Made by a program: the position numbers and the translations under genes
Shown here: piece after piece, positions 16,834 through 26,100 of the stretch
Layout: each line of letters opens with the position of its first letter
Numbering within the stretch: position 1 is the stretch's first letter
Source of the DNA: Pseudarthrobacter cellobiosi
GTDB taxonomy: Bacteria > Actinomycetota > Actinomycetes > Actinomycetales > Micrococcaceae
Assembly (NCBI RefSeq): GCF_023913755.1
Contig: NZ_JAMXBJ010000048.1
Span: 217,970 to 281,969 of the forward strand
Reading direction: 5' to 3'
Length of the DNA: 64,000 nt
Notes under the pieces: model-generated
The model's database searches: none
What the model saw: only the letters and a program-made list of their open reading frames with translations
Told to the model about the DNA's origin: nothing

Positions 16834-17613
16834 TCAGCCCGCTGCCGGGTCCTTGCCGTCGGAATCAGTGCCCTCAGCGCCGCCGTCAGGATCGGCGCGT
16901 TTCGCGGTGGCGCCCCCAGCCTCGGTGGCTGCTGCGCTCGTAAGGCGGAGCTTCACCACGGCAGCGTACTCGTCCACGTACTCCTGGCCGGAGAGCCGCA
17001 TCAGCTCAAACATGATTTCGTCGGTGACCTTGCGCTGGACCAGCCGGTCCTCCGCCTGGTCTGCGTACTGGCTGAAATCCAAGGGCGCACCGAAAATCAT
17101 GCCGATGCGCCGGATATTCGGCATCCGCTTGCCGATAGGCTGAACCTTGTCCGTGCCGATCATGGCCACTGGAATCACGGGCACACCGGCCTGCAGGGCC
17201 AGCCTGGCGACGCCCACTTTGCCCCGGTAGAGGCGAGCGTCGGGGCTGCGGGTCCCTTCAGGGTAGATGCCCAGCAGTCCTCCGCTTGTCAGGACATCCA
17301 TGCCGGCGTTGAGCGAAACAGCCGATGCCGCCCCGCCTGACCTATCCATGGGCAGCTGGTTAGTGAGCCTGAAGAACATGGCCGTCAGCCTGCCTTTGAT
17401 TCCGGTGCCGGTGAAGTACTCGGACTTGGCCAGGAAAACAACCGGCCTGCGGACCATCAGCGGCATAAAGATGGAGTCGGAGAAAGACAGATGGTTTGAG
17501 GCGATAATTGCCGCGCCCTGCGCCGGAACATTGTCCAGGCCCTTGACCCAGGGGCGGAAAAGAAGCCGCAGCACCGGCCCCAGGAAGATCCTCTTCATGA
17601 CCCAATAGAACAC
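16834..17613 (-). CDS. plsC: 1-acyl-sn-glycerol-3-phosphate acyltransferase (PlsC family)
   Basis: A membrane-associated acyltransferase of phospholipid synthesis, 259 aa. The catalytic motif HX4D is seen as NHLSFSD (H41, D46) and the glycerol-phosphate motif as PEGTRS. The C-terminal 40 residues are an Ala/Asp-rich hydrophilic tail. The start is GTG at 17613, chosen for GGAGAGG 8 nt upstream; the reading frame stays open much further upstream but without conserved sequence. It lies 71 bp upstream of aroG on the same strand and is divergent from the hydrolase pair, as with Rv2182c in mycobacteria. Confidence 0.9.
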   Translation of the reverse strand: MFYWVMKRIFLGPVLRLLFRPWVKGLDNVPAQGAAIIASNHLSFSDSIFMPLMVRRPVVFLAKSEYFTGTGIKGRLTAMFFRLTNQLPMDRSGGAASAVSLNAGMDVLTSGGLLGIYPEGTRSPDARLYRGKVGVARLALQAGVPVIPVAMIGTDKVQPIGKRMPNIRRIGMIFGAPLDFSQYADQAEDRLVQRKVTDEIMFELMRLSGQEYVDEYAAVVKLRLTSAAATEAGGATAKRADPDGGAEGTDSDGKDPAAG

Positions 17614-17724
17614 GTGACGAACCTCTCCGGAAGCCGGCCAGCCGGCCCTTCGTCGGGCCGGGCGGGCACTCCAGTGCAACCCTACTCTAGTGAGATCTGT
17701 CGAGAACAATGACACGATGGTGTT

Positions 17725-18546
17725 ATGACAGAAAGCAGCATCGCGCCGCGGCCTGCCGCTTTCAGCTACCCCGGCCACGGACCCAATGCCACTACCGGGA
17801 TTGCCATCTGCCATGGCTTCACCGGCAGCCCGCTCAGCGTCCTGCCCTGGGCAGAGGACCTCGCCGCCCAAGGATTCGCCGTGTCGGTGCCGCTCCTGCC
17901 CGGCCACGGTACGGATTGGCGGCAGCTCGCCCGCTCGAACTGGCGTGACTGGTACGGGACTTTCGAATCGGCGTATCTGGAGCTGAGCGCCCGGACAGAG
18001 CAGTGTTTTGTGGCCGGCCTCTCGATGGGCGGCGCCATTGCGCTGCTGACTGCCGGCAGGCATCCCGTGGCTGGCGTCTCTTTGGTGAATCCCGGCCTCA
18101 GCTTCTACGACCGCCGCGTGCGGGTCATCGGAGTGCTCAAGTATTTCCAGCGCACCACGCTGCCCATCCAGGAGGAACAGCCGACGGCGGGAGTCACCAA
18201 TGACGGCGACTATTCGCGGACTCCGTTGGCAGCAGTGCACGAGCTCAAGAAGCTTTTCGGCATAGCCACCCGCGGGCTACACCGGGTCACCGCCCCGGTG
18301 CAGGTGTTCAAATCCCAGTCGGACGTCGTTGTGCCGGCCACCTCACTCCTGATGTTGCGGCAGCGTTTGGGCCCACGGCTGGTGGAGGTAGTGAACCTGC
18401 ACAACAGCGGTCACGTGGCCACCCTGGATGTTGATGCGCCCGAGATTTTTGCCCGTTCCAGCGCCTTCTTCCTTGCCCATACACCCAGCACTGCACCGTC
18501 AGCCCGAACTGCGGCCCCACCTCACACCACCTCGGAGACTTCATGA
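17725..18546 (+). CDS. Alpha/beta hydrolase (monoacylglycerol lipase/carboxylesterase-like), copy 1
   Basis: A serine hydrolase of 273 aa. The oxyanion motif HGFTGSP is at 30-36 and the nucleophile elbow GLSMGG at 98-103 (S100). The acid is probably D in SQSDVVVP and the base is the His in NSGHVATLD. The pattern matches small carboxylesterases and monoacylglycerol lipases. It is followed by a paralogue with a 4-nt ATGA overlap, and it is divergent from plsC, so a role in lipid turnover is plausible but not proven. The C-terminal 25 residues are a Ser/Thr/Pro-rich tail absent from copy 2. Confidence 0.85.
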   Translation: MTESSIAPRPAAFSYPGHGPNATTGIAICHGFTGSPLSVLPWAEDLAAQGFAVSVPLLPGHGTDWRQLARSNWRDWYGTFESAYLELSARTEQCFVAGLSMGGAIALLTAGRHPVAGVSLVNPGLSFYDRRVRVIGVLKYFQRTTLPIQEEQPTAGVTNDGDYSRTPLAAVHELKKLFGIATRGLHRVTAPVQVFKSQSDVVVPATSLLMLRQRLGPRLVEVVNLHNSGHVATLDVDAPEIFARSSAFFLAHTPSTAPSARTAAPPHTTSETS

Positions 18547-19337
18547 CCGGCGTACCGGACCACAGCCCTTTCAGCAGCACCGTCAACGGCGACGGAGCCC
18601 GGATCGGGGTGGTCCTCTCACACGGATTCACGGGCAGTCCGCACGGGCTGCGCGCGTGGGCCCAGTCGCTCGCCGACGCCGGCTTCGCCGTACGCATGCC
18701 GCTGCTGCCCGGGCACGGCACCAGTTGGCAGGACCTTGCGCGCACGCGCTGGCCGCAGTGGCACGGCGCCCTGGACGACGCCTACCTGGAGCTGGACTCC
18801 CACTGCGACCACGTCTTCGTCGCCGGGCTGAGCATGGGCGGTGCCCTGGCCCTGAGAATTGCCGCCACCCGGCCCGTCGCCGGGGTGATCGTGGTGAACC
18901 CCGGACTGGTGATCGATGATCCCCGCGCTCCACTGGCCGGCATCCTGAAACTGGTCCTGAAGAGCACCCCGGCCATTGCCAACGATATCCTCAAGCACGG
19001 GATGGACGAGGGCGCCTACCCGCGAACGCCCGTAGCTGCGGCCCATGAGCTGAACAAGCTGTTCAAAGACACCACCCGGCTACTCCCCCGCATCACCGCG
19101 CCTGTACGGGTCTTCCGGTCCACCGTGGACCACGTGGTTTCAGACACGAGTGTGGCAGCGCTGCGCCGCGGCCTGACCAACGCCCCGCTGACACTGACCA
19201 CCCTGGAGAACAGCTACCACGTGGCAACACTGGATAACGACGCCGAGGAGATCTTCCGAGGGTCCGCCGACTTCATCCGGGCGGTGGTTGCCGGCACGGC
19301 AGCAGCCCAGGTCCAGGAGGGCACCGCCCATGAATAG
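18543..19337 (+). CDS. Alpha/beta hydrolase (monoacylglycerol lipase/carboxylesterase-like), copy 2
   Basis: A 264-aa paralogue of the preceding gene. The same motifs appear in the same order: HGFTGSP at 27-33, PLLPGHGTSWQDLAR, GLSMGG at 95-100 (S97), YPRTPVAAAHELNKLF and SYHVATLDND with the catalytic His. The two copies align over their whole length, so this is a tandem duplication. The start overlaps copy 1 by 4 nt and the stop overlaps the following membrane protein gene by 8 nt, which makes a tightly coupled three-gene unit. Confidence 0.85.
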   Translation: MTGVPDHSPFSSTVNGDGARIGVVLSHGFTGSPHGLRAWAQSLADAGFAVRMPLLPGHGTSWQDLARTRWPQWHGALDDAYLELDSHCDHVFVAGLSMGGALALRIAATRPVAGVIVVNPGLVIDDPRAPLAGILKLVLKSTPAIANDILKHGMDEGAYPRTPVAAAHELNKLFKDTTRLLPRITAPVRVFRSTVDHVVSDTSVAALRRGLTNAPLTLTTLENSYHVATLDNDAEEIFRGSADFIRAVVAGTAAAQVQEGTAHE

Positions 19338-19977
19338 GCCCGACTCCGGCTCACCGGACCAGAGCGCAAACCAGGACGATGCTGTGTGGCTGGACCTTGT
19401 GGCACGGCTCGAAGAGAAACCTGCCACCCCTACCGGCACAGCGGACCCTGGCATCGCCGCCTCCCCAGGCCCTGACGCCACGGGCATTGACCCTGAAACT
19501 CCTGGTCCGGCCGGCCCGGAGGCCGTGGCCGGGTCCGGCCGGTCCGCGACGTTCCGCGACTTTGATCCGCTGGGTCTGGCGGGAACAGCCCCCACCGAAC
19601 TGTCCGCAGCCGAACGGCAGGCGGCGACGCCGGGCGCCGGTGACGGCGGGCAGGTCGACGCCGGCGAGGGGACCGGCGGTTACGGCCAGGGCGGCACCGC
19701 CGCCTTCGGCCCGCGTGACTATGCCGTGGAGGACGACGCCGGGGACTTCGTTCCGGAAGAACCGCCAAGCCTTGCCGGGACGGATCCCCTGACCATGCTT
19801 GCCTGGCTGGGCGCAATTGGTGCGCCCATTGCCTTGCTGCTGGCCGTCATGTTCTGGCGGTCCGCGCCGCTGCTGGCGATTGTGGGCATGGTGGCGGTGT
19901 TCATCCTTGCCGTGGTTTACCTCATCATGAAGCTGCCCCAGGAAAAAGACGAGAACGACGACGGCGCCCGCGTCTGA
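19330..19977 (+). CDS. Membrane protein with disordered N-terminus, unknown function
   Basis: A 215-aa protein. Residues 1-150 are hydrophilic and rich in Gly, Ala, Pro, Asp and Glu, probably disordered, with one conserved-looking helix DDAVWLDLVARLEE near the start. Two membrane helices follow at about 155-177 and 180-200 in a hairpin, then a charged tail QEKDENDDG. The start ATG at 19330 has AGGAGG 10 nt upstream and lies inside the end of the second hydrolase gene. The coupling suggests a function with the hydrolases, for example membrane anchoring, but nothing in the sequence proves it. It ends only 10 bp from the convergent glucokinase gene. Confidence 0.75.
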   Translation: MNRPDSGSPDQSANQDDAVWLDLVARLEEKPATPTGTADPGIAASPGPDATGIDPETPGPAGPEAVAGSGRSATFRDFDPLGLAGTAPTELSAAERQAATPGAGDGGQVDAGEGTGGYGQGGTAAFGPRDYAVEDDAGDFVPEEPPSLAGTDPLTMLAWLGAIGAPIALLLAVMFWRSAPLLAIVGMVAVFILAVVYLIMKLPQEKDENDDGARV

Positions 19978-19987
19978 GGAGCGTCCG

Positions 19988-21076
19988 TCACCGCATGCGG
20001 CTGCTGACGCGGGACAGGTCAGCTGCCCCGATGAGCCCCGCGTTGGGTCCGAGCGCTGCCAGCTCGATGCCGGCCGCCGGACGGAAGCCGCGGCCGGTAA
20101 GGTTCCGCGCGAATGCTTTACGGGCAGGCTCCACCAGCAGGTCCCCTGCCGAGCAGAGTCCCCCGCCGATCACAAACAGCCCCGGATCCAACGAGGCCGC
20201 CAGGTTCGCCAATCCCAGGCCCAGCCATTCGCCCACTTCATCCAGGAGTTCGCGGCAGGCCGCATCGCCGGCGAGTGCCAGCTCGGTAACAATCGCCCCG
20301 GTGATCTGCTCCGCGTCGCCGCCGACGGCTGCCAGCAGTTCCTGGGCAACTGGCGAATTGGCGCGCGCCAGAATCCTCGCTTCCCGGCCCAGGGCGTTGC
20401 CTGACGCGTACTGCTCCCAGCAACCCCGGTTGCCGCACTCGCAACGCTGCCCGCCGGGCATGATGATCTGGTGGCCGAATTCGCCGGCTACACCAAACCG
20501 GCCGCGCTCCACCCGGCCGTCCATCACCATGGCACCGCCGATGCCGGTACCGAGGGTGATGCACACCAGCCTGTCCTCGCCCTGCCCCGCACCAAAGCGC
20601 CATTCCGCCCAGGCCGCGGCGTCGGCGTCGTTCGTCAGCAGCACAGGCCGGCGCAGCAGTCGCTGCAGGTTTGCGCGCAACGGCTCGTTGCGCCAGGCGA
20701 GGTGCGGACTGAAAAGCACGGTTCCGCCGTCCAGATCCATCCAACCGGCCGCACCGATGCCTACTGACCAGACCCTGTGGCCGGCTCCGAGTTCGTCCAC
20801 GAGCTCTACGATGACCTGCTCTACCGCACGCGGGTCGCTGCCGGGGGTGGACCGCCGGGCCTCGCTCAGGATCCTTCCGTCGGCGTCCACCACGCCGGCG
20901 GCGACCTTGGTGCCGCCGATATCGATGCCGATTGCCAGCCCCTTGCGCCCGAGCCGCAGGTGCTCGCGGAACGTTTCCACCTGCCGGGGCCGGGCCCTCA
21001 AGGCCAGCGGCCGCCGTCGCCAGGGGGCCGGACGTCGGGGCGGGGCGGCTGGCTCGCCGGGGGGCGTTTCGTACAT
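19988..21076 (-). CDS. glkA: ROK family glucokinase
   Basis: A cytoplasmic sugar kinase of the ROK family, most likely ATP- or polyphosphate-dependent glucokinase. The phosphate-1 motif GIDIGGTKVAAGVVD starts at about residue 50, the ROK zinc motif is CECGNRGCWEQYASG, and the catalytic region is NDADAAAWAEW. The protein has 362 aa, longer than the usual 310-320, because of a basic Pro/Arg-rich N-terminal extension of about 48 residues. The real start may be internal, but no better ribosome site is evident. It is divergent from the acyl-CoA ligase gene. Confidence 0.9.
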   Translation of the reverse strand: MYETPPGEPAAPPRRPAPWRRRPLALRARPRQVETFREHLRLGRKGLAIGIDIGGTKVAAGVVDADGRILSEARRSTPGSDPRAVEQVIVELVDELGAGHRVWSVGIGAAGWMDLDGGTVLFSPHLAWRNEPLRANLQRLLRRPVLLTNDADAAAWAEWRFGAGQGEDRLVCITLGTGIGGAMVMDGRVERGRFGVAGEFGHQIIMPGGQRCECGNRGCWEQYASGNALGREARILARANSPVAQELLAAVGGDAEQITGAIVTELALAGDAACRELLDEVGEWLGLGLANLAASLDPGLFVIGGGLCSAGDLLVEPARKAFARNLTGRGFRPAAGIELAALGPNAGLIGAADLSRVSSRMR

Positions 21077-21135
21077 AGTGCTTCATTCTAGGGCGCGCCG
21101 GGCGGAGGCCGGGCCCAGGGCTTCCCCACTCCTCT

Positions 21136-21164
21136 TTGACTCATATGTTACTGGCCAGTAGGTT
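21136..21164 (+). promoter_or_regulatory. Strong candidate promoter of the acyl-CoA ligase gene
   Basis: TTGACT at 21136-21141 and TAGGTT at 21159-21164 are separated by exactly 17 bp. The predicted start near 21171 gives a leader of about 75 nt before the GTG at 21245. Confidence 0.75.
21149..21160. promoter_or_regulatory. Candidate operator: 12-bp palindrome TACTGGCCAGTA in the fadD promoter
   Basis: A perfect palindrome lies between the -35 and -10 elements of the promoter and overlaps the first two bases of the -10. This is the usual place for a repressor site. A TetR-type fatty-acid regulator would fit the target gene, but no regulator is encoded next to it. Confidence 0.55.
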
Positions 21165-21244
21165 TGTTTCTGCACGGCCAAGTTGCAGGCGTATTAGTCT
21201 TTAGGCATACCCTGTGCGGGTCTATGGATATCAAAGGAGCTATA

Positions 21245-23053
21245 GTGCGCGAATTCAGTGTTCCGCCCCTGGTTGTTGTCCCACCGGAAACCAACATCAC
21301 CGATCTTGTTCTTCGGCAGGCAGCCAAGCCCAGCAACCCGGCGCTCTTCTCGCGGCTGGACTCCGCAGGCGCCTGGCGGGACGTCACCGCCACAGACTTC
21401 CTGGCGGACGTCTCAGCCCTTGCGAAGGGCCTGATGGCCAGCGGCGTGGGAGCCGGCGACCGGGTGGGCATCATGTCCCGCACACGCTACGAGTGGGCCC
21501 TCATCGACTTCGCCATCTGGTTCGCCGGCGCCGTCTCAGTGCCCATCTACGAAACCTCATCGCCGTCGCAGGTTGCCTGGAACCTCGGTGACTCCGGTGC
21601 AGTGGCCGCCTTCGGCGAGGCCGCCCACCACGAGGACATCATCCGGCAGGCGGCCACCTCGGAAGGCCTCACCGCCCTCCAGCACGTCTGGCAGCTCGAA
21701 GGTGGCGGACTGGACGCCGTCCGTGAGGCCGGCCGGGACGTCAGCGACGCCGACCTTGAGGCCCGCCGCTCATCGGCGCGGCTCAGTGACGTTGCTACCC
21801 TGATCTACACCTCCGGCACCACCGGCCGACCCAAGGGCTGCGAGCTGACCCACGGCAACTTCGTTGAGCTGTCCGACAACGCCCTGGCACTGCTTGGCGA
21901 CGTGGTTAACGAGCAGGCCAAAACCATCATGTTCCTGCCTTTGGCGCACGTCTTTGCCCGGTTCATTTCGGTGTTGGCCGTGGCCGCCGGGGCCACTGTG
22001 GCGCACACCCCCGACATCAAGAACCTGCTGGCTGACCTGCAGAGCTATCAGCCCACGTTCATCCTGGCCGTGCCGCGCGTCTTCGAAAAGGTGTACAACT
22101 CGGCCCTGACAAAGGCAGAGGACGGCGGCAAGGGGGCCATCTTCCACAAGGCCACGGAGACCGCCATCGCGTTCTCCAAAGCCCGCCAGGCCGGGCACGT
22201 TGGCCTGGGGCTGAAACTCAAGCACACCGTGTTCGACAAACTCGTTTACGGCAAGCTGCGCGCTGCGATGGGCGGGAACGTGGCCCATGCTGTGTCCGGC
22301 GGCGGTCCGCTCGGCGAACGGCTGGGCCACTTCTTCCAGGGCATCGGCCTGCAGATCCTTGAAGGGTATGGCCTGACCGAGACCACCGCCCCGATTTCCG
22401 TCAACACGCCGGCCCTGATCAAGATCGGTTCCGTGGGCAAGCCCCTGCCGGGCAACTCCGTCAGGATCGCCGAAGACGGCGAGATCCTGGCCAAGGGCGT
22501 CTGTGTGATGCGCGGCTACTACAAGCGCGATGACCTGATGGCGGATACGTTTGCCGATGGCTGGTTCCGCACCGGCGACATCGGACGGCTCGACGATAGC
22601 GGCTTCCTGTGGATCACCGGCCGGAAGAAGGAAATCATTGTCACGGCCGGCGGTAAGAACGTGGTTCCGGCCCTGCTGGAGGACCAGATCCGGGCGGATT
22701 CGCTGGTCTCCCAGGTCCTGGTGGTGGGCGACAACCGGCCGTTCATCGGCGCGTTGGTGACCCTGGACCAGGAGGCCCTGCCGGGCTGGCTCCAGCGGCA
22801 CGGACTGCCGGCCGCCACCACGCTCGACGAAGCCGTCGGGAACCCGGTGGTCAAGGCCGCCGTGCAGGACCTCATCACGCAGGCCAACGCCTCGGTGTCG
22901 CAGGCGGAGGCCATCAAGTCATTCCGGATCGTCGCTTCGGACTTCACGGAAGCGTCCGGCCATCTGACGCCGTCCATGAAGGTGAAGCGGGCCCAGGTGA
23001 TGAAGGACTTCGAGACAGTCATCGAGGAAATGTACGGCGCGCCGCGCGGCTAA
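21245..23053 (+). CDS. fadD15: Long-chain fatty acid--CoA ligase (FadD15-like)
   Basis: An AMP-forming acyl-CoA synthetase of 602 aa that activates fatty acids with ATP and CoA. The adenylate motif YTSGTTGRPKGCE is present, then GYGLTETTAPISVN, TGDIGRLDDSGFLWITGRKK and a conserved C-terminal lysine region. The start is GTG at 21245 with AAAGGAG 5 nt upstream; earlier in-frame starts would place the promoter inside the gene. Its position after a PlsC gene and hydrolases resembles fadD15 (Rv2187) near Rv2182c. Confidence 0.92.
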   Translation: MREFSVPPLVVVPPETNITDLVLRQAAKPSNPALFSRLDSAGAWRDVTATDFLADVSALAKGLMASGVGAGDRVGIMSRTRYEWALIDFAIWFAGAVSVPIYETSSPSQVAWNLGDSGAVAAFGEAAHHEDIIRQAATSEGLTALQHVWQLEGGGLDAVREAGRDVSDADLEARRSSARLSDVATLIYTSGTTGRPKGCELTHGNFVELSDNALALLGDVVNEQAKTIMFLPLAHVFARFISVLAVAAGATVAHTPDIKNLLADLQSYQPTFILAVPRVFEKVYNSALTKAEDGGKGAIFHKATETAIAFSKARQAGHVGLGLKLKHTVFDKLVYGKLRAAMGGNVAHAVSGGGPLGERLGHFFQGIGLQILEGYGLTETTAPISVNTPALIKIGSVGKPLPGNSVRIAEDGEILAKGVCVMRGYYKRDDLMADTFADGWFRTGDIGRLDDSGFLWITGRKKEIIVTAGGKNVVPALLEDQIRADSLVSQVLVVGDNRPFIGALVTLDQEALPGWLQRHGLPAATTLDEAVGNPVVKAAVQDLITQANASVSQAEAIKSFRIVASDFTEASGHLTPSMKVKRAQVMKDFETVIEEMYGAPRG

Positions 23054-23069
23054 GCGGCAACGCAAAACG

Positions 23070-23118
23070 AAGGGCCCTCCCGACGGAAGCAATCTTCCAA
23101 GCCGGGAGGGCCCTTCCT
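23070..23118. terminator. Bidirectional terminator between fadD and pyc
   Basis: A 13-bp perfect stem AAGGGCCCTCCCG/CGGGAGGGCCCTT (23070-23082 and 23103-23115) is followed on plus by CCTTTTG and on minus by CGTTTTG. It lies between convergent genes and can serve both. Confidence 0.85.
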
Positions 23119-23132
23119 TTTGTCTGGACTGC

Positions 23133-26100
23133 TTAGCCCTGCTCTACGACCAGCAGGAGGTCCCCGCCCTGGACCTGCTCCACCGCTGAAATGGCGAGCC
23201 GTGAGACTTTGCCTGCCGCCGGCGTCGTAATGGAGGCTTCCATCTTCATCGCTTCGATGGTGGCCACCGTGTCACCGGCGTTGACCGTGTCGCCGGCCTT
23301 GACGGTCACGGTGACGGCGCCGGCGAACGGCGCGGCGACGTGGCCCGGCTGGGCCGGGTCTGCCTTCTCGGCGGCCTTGACGTTGCTCACCACGGAGCGG
23401 TCACGGACCACAACGGGGCGGGACTGGCCGTTCAGGGTGCACATGACCGTCCGCATGCCCTTTTCGTCGGGCTCGGAAACAGCTTCCAGCGAGGCGATCA
23501 GCCGGACACCCTTCTCCAGCTGGATCTCGTGCTCGGCGCCGCGCTGAAGGCCGTAGAGGTAGTCGCGGGTGTCGAGGACGGAAATGTTGCCGTAGGTCTC
23601 GACGCTCTTGAGGTAATCCTTGGTGGGGCCTTCGAAGAGCAGGCGGTTCAGCGTGCTCTGGCGGGTCTTGGAATCGCCCTGGAGCGCGGCGCTGTCCTCG
23701 GGGCTGAGGTCAACGTCGCGGACCTTGATGCTGCGGCCCTGGAGCGCCTTGGTGCGGAAGGGTTCCGGCCATCCTCCGGGCGGGTCACCGAGTTCGCCGG
23801 ACAGGAAGCCGATGACGGAGTCCGGGATGTCGTAGTTCTGAGGGTTTTCGTTGAAGTCCGCCGGATCTGCGTTGAGGCCCACGAGGTGCAGGGCGAGGTC
23901 GCCCACCACCTTGGACGACGGCGTGACCTTCACCAGGCGGCCCAGGATCCGGTCCGCCGCGGTGTACATGTCCTCGATCGCCTCGAAGCGCTCCCCCAGA
24001 CCCAGCGCCATGGCCTGCTGGCGCAGGTTGGACAGCTGGCCGCCCGGGATTTCGTGCTGGTAGACACGGCCGGTGGGGCCTGGCAGGCCTGATTCGAACG
24101 GCGCGTAGACGCGGCGCACGGCTTCCCAGTACGGCTCAAGGGAGCTGACTGCGGCAAGGCTCAAGCCGGTGTCCCGCGGGGTGTGCGCCAGCGCCGCCAC
24201 CAGGGCGGAGGCGGACGGCTGGCTGGTGGTCCCGGCCAGCGAGGCGGAGGCAACGTCAACAGCGTCCACGCCGGCGTCAACTGCCGCCATCAGGGTGGCC
24301 AGCTGGCCGCCTGCCGTGTCATGCGTGTGGAGGTGGACCGGGAGGTCGAAGCGTTCGCGCAGTGCGGCCACGAGCTTGGCGGCCGCTGCCGGGCGGAGCA
24401 GTCCGGCCATGTCCTTGATGGCCAGGATGTGCGCGCCGGCGTCCACAATCCGCTGGGCCAGTTCCAGGTAGTAGTCCAGCGTGTACAGCTTCTCGTCCGG
24501 GTTCAGCATGTCGCCGGTGTAGCACAGTGCTACCTCGGCTACTGCGGTGCCGGTGGCACGGACGGCGCGGATGGCCGGGGCCATCTGGTTCACGTCGTTC
24601 AGGGCATCGAAGATGCGGAAAATGTCGATACCCGTGGCAGCGGCCTCGTTGACGAAAGCCACCGTCACCTCTTCCGGGTACGGCGTGTAGCCCACCGTGT
24701 TCCGGCCACGCAGCAACATCTGCAGGCAGATGTTGGGCAGCGCCTTACGCAGGGCGGCCAGGCGGTCCCAGGGGTCCTCGCCGAGGAAGCGCAGGGCCAC
24801 ATCGTAGGTGGCGCCGCCCCAGGCCTCAACGGACAGGAGTTCCGGCAGGAGAGCTGTGACCGCGGGACCGGCGGCCACGAGGTCGCGGGTACGCACGCGG
24901 GTGGCCAGCAGGGACTGGTGGGCGTCGCGGAAGGTGGTGTCGGTGACGGCCACGGCGGTCTGCTCACGCAGGGCCTTGGCGAAGCCTTCGGGGCCAAGCT
25001 CCAGGAGGCGCTGGCGCGATCCCGGCGCTGCCTGCTGGTCCCCAACGGCCGGGAGTTTGGCGGCCGGATCCGAGTGCACGGTCAGCTCGCCGTTGGGCTT
25101 GTTGACCGTGACTTCGGCCAGCCAGGTCAGGAGCTTGGTGCCGCGGTCGGCGGAGACCCGGGCCTTCAGCAGCTGGGGACGCTCGTCGATGAAGTTGGTG
25201 GCGACGTTGCCGGCGATGAAGTCAGCATCGTCGAGCACGGCCTGGAGGAAGGAAATATTGGTGGACACACCCCGGATGCGGAACTCCGCGAGTGCCCGGC
25301 GTGCCCGGGCCACGGCGGCCGGGTAGTCGCGGCCGCGGCAGCTCAGCTTCACGAGCAGGGAGTCGAAGTGAGGACTGATTTCGGCACCCGAGTACACGGT
25401 GCCGCCGTCGAGCCTTACACCGGCGCCGCCGGCAGAGCGGTAGCCGGTGATCTTCCCGACGTCGGGCCGGAACCCGTTGGCCGGGTCCTCGGTGGTGATG
25501 CGGCACTGCAGCGCTGCGCCCTTAAGCTGGACCGTTTCCTGGGAGAGGCCAAGGTCCGCGAGGGTCTCGCCGGAAGCGATCCGAAGCTGTGCCTGCACCA
25601 GGTCAACGTCCGTCACTTCCTCAGTGACGGTGTGTTCGACCTGGATGCGGGGGTTCATTTCGATGAAGACGTGCTGTCCGGCGCGTTCGCCGACGGTGTC
25701 CACCAGGAACTCTACGGTTCCGGCGTTGACATAGTTCAGGGCCTTGGCGAACTTCACCGCGTCACGGTAAAGAGCCTGGCGGATGCCTTCGTCCAGGTTG
25801 GGCGCGGGGGCGATCTCAATGACCTTCTGGTGACGGCGCTGGATGGAGCAGTCACGTTCGAAGAGGTGGATGACGTTACCCTCGGCGTCGGCCAGGATCT
25901 GCACCTCGATGTGGCGCGGGCGGAGCACGGCCTGCTCCAGGAACATGGTGGGGTCACCGAATGCCGCATCGGCTTCGCGCATGGCGGCCTGCAGGGCCTC
26001 GGGAAGGGCTTCCCTCGTGTCGACGCGGCGCATGCCACGTCCGCCGCCGCCGGCGACGGCCTTGGCGAAGATGGGGAAACCGATCTCGTCGGCTGCCGCG

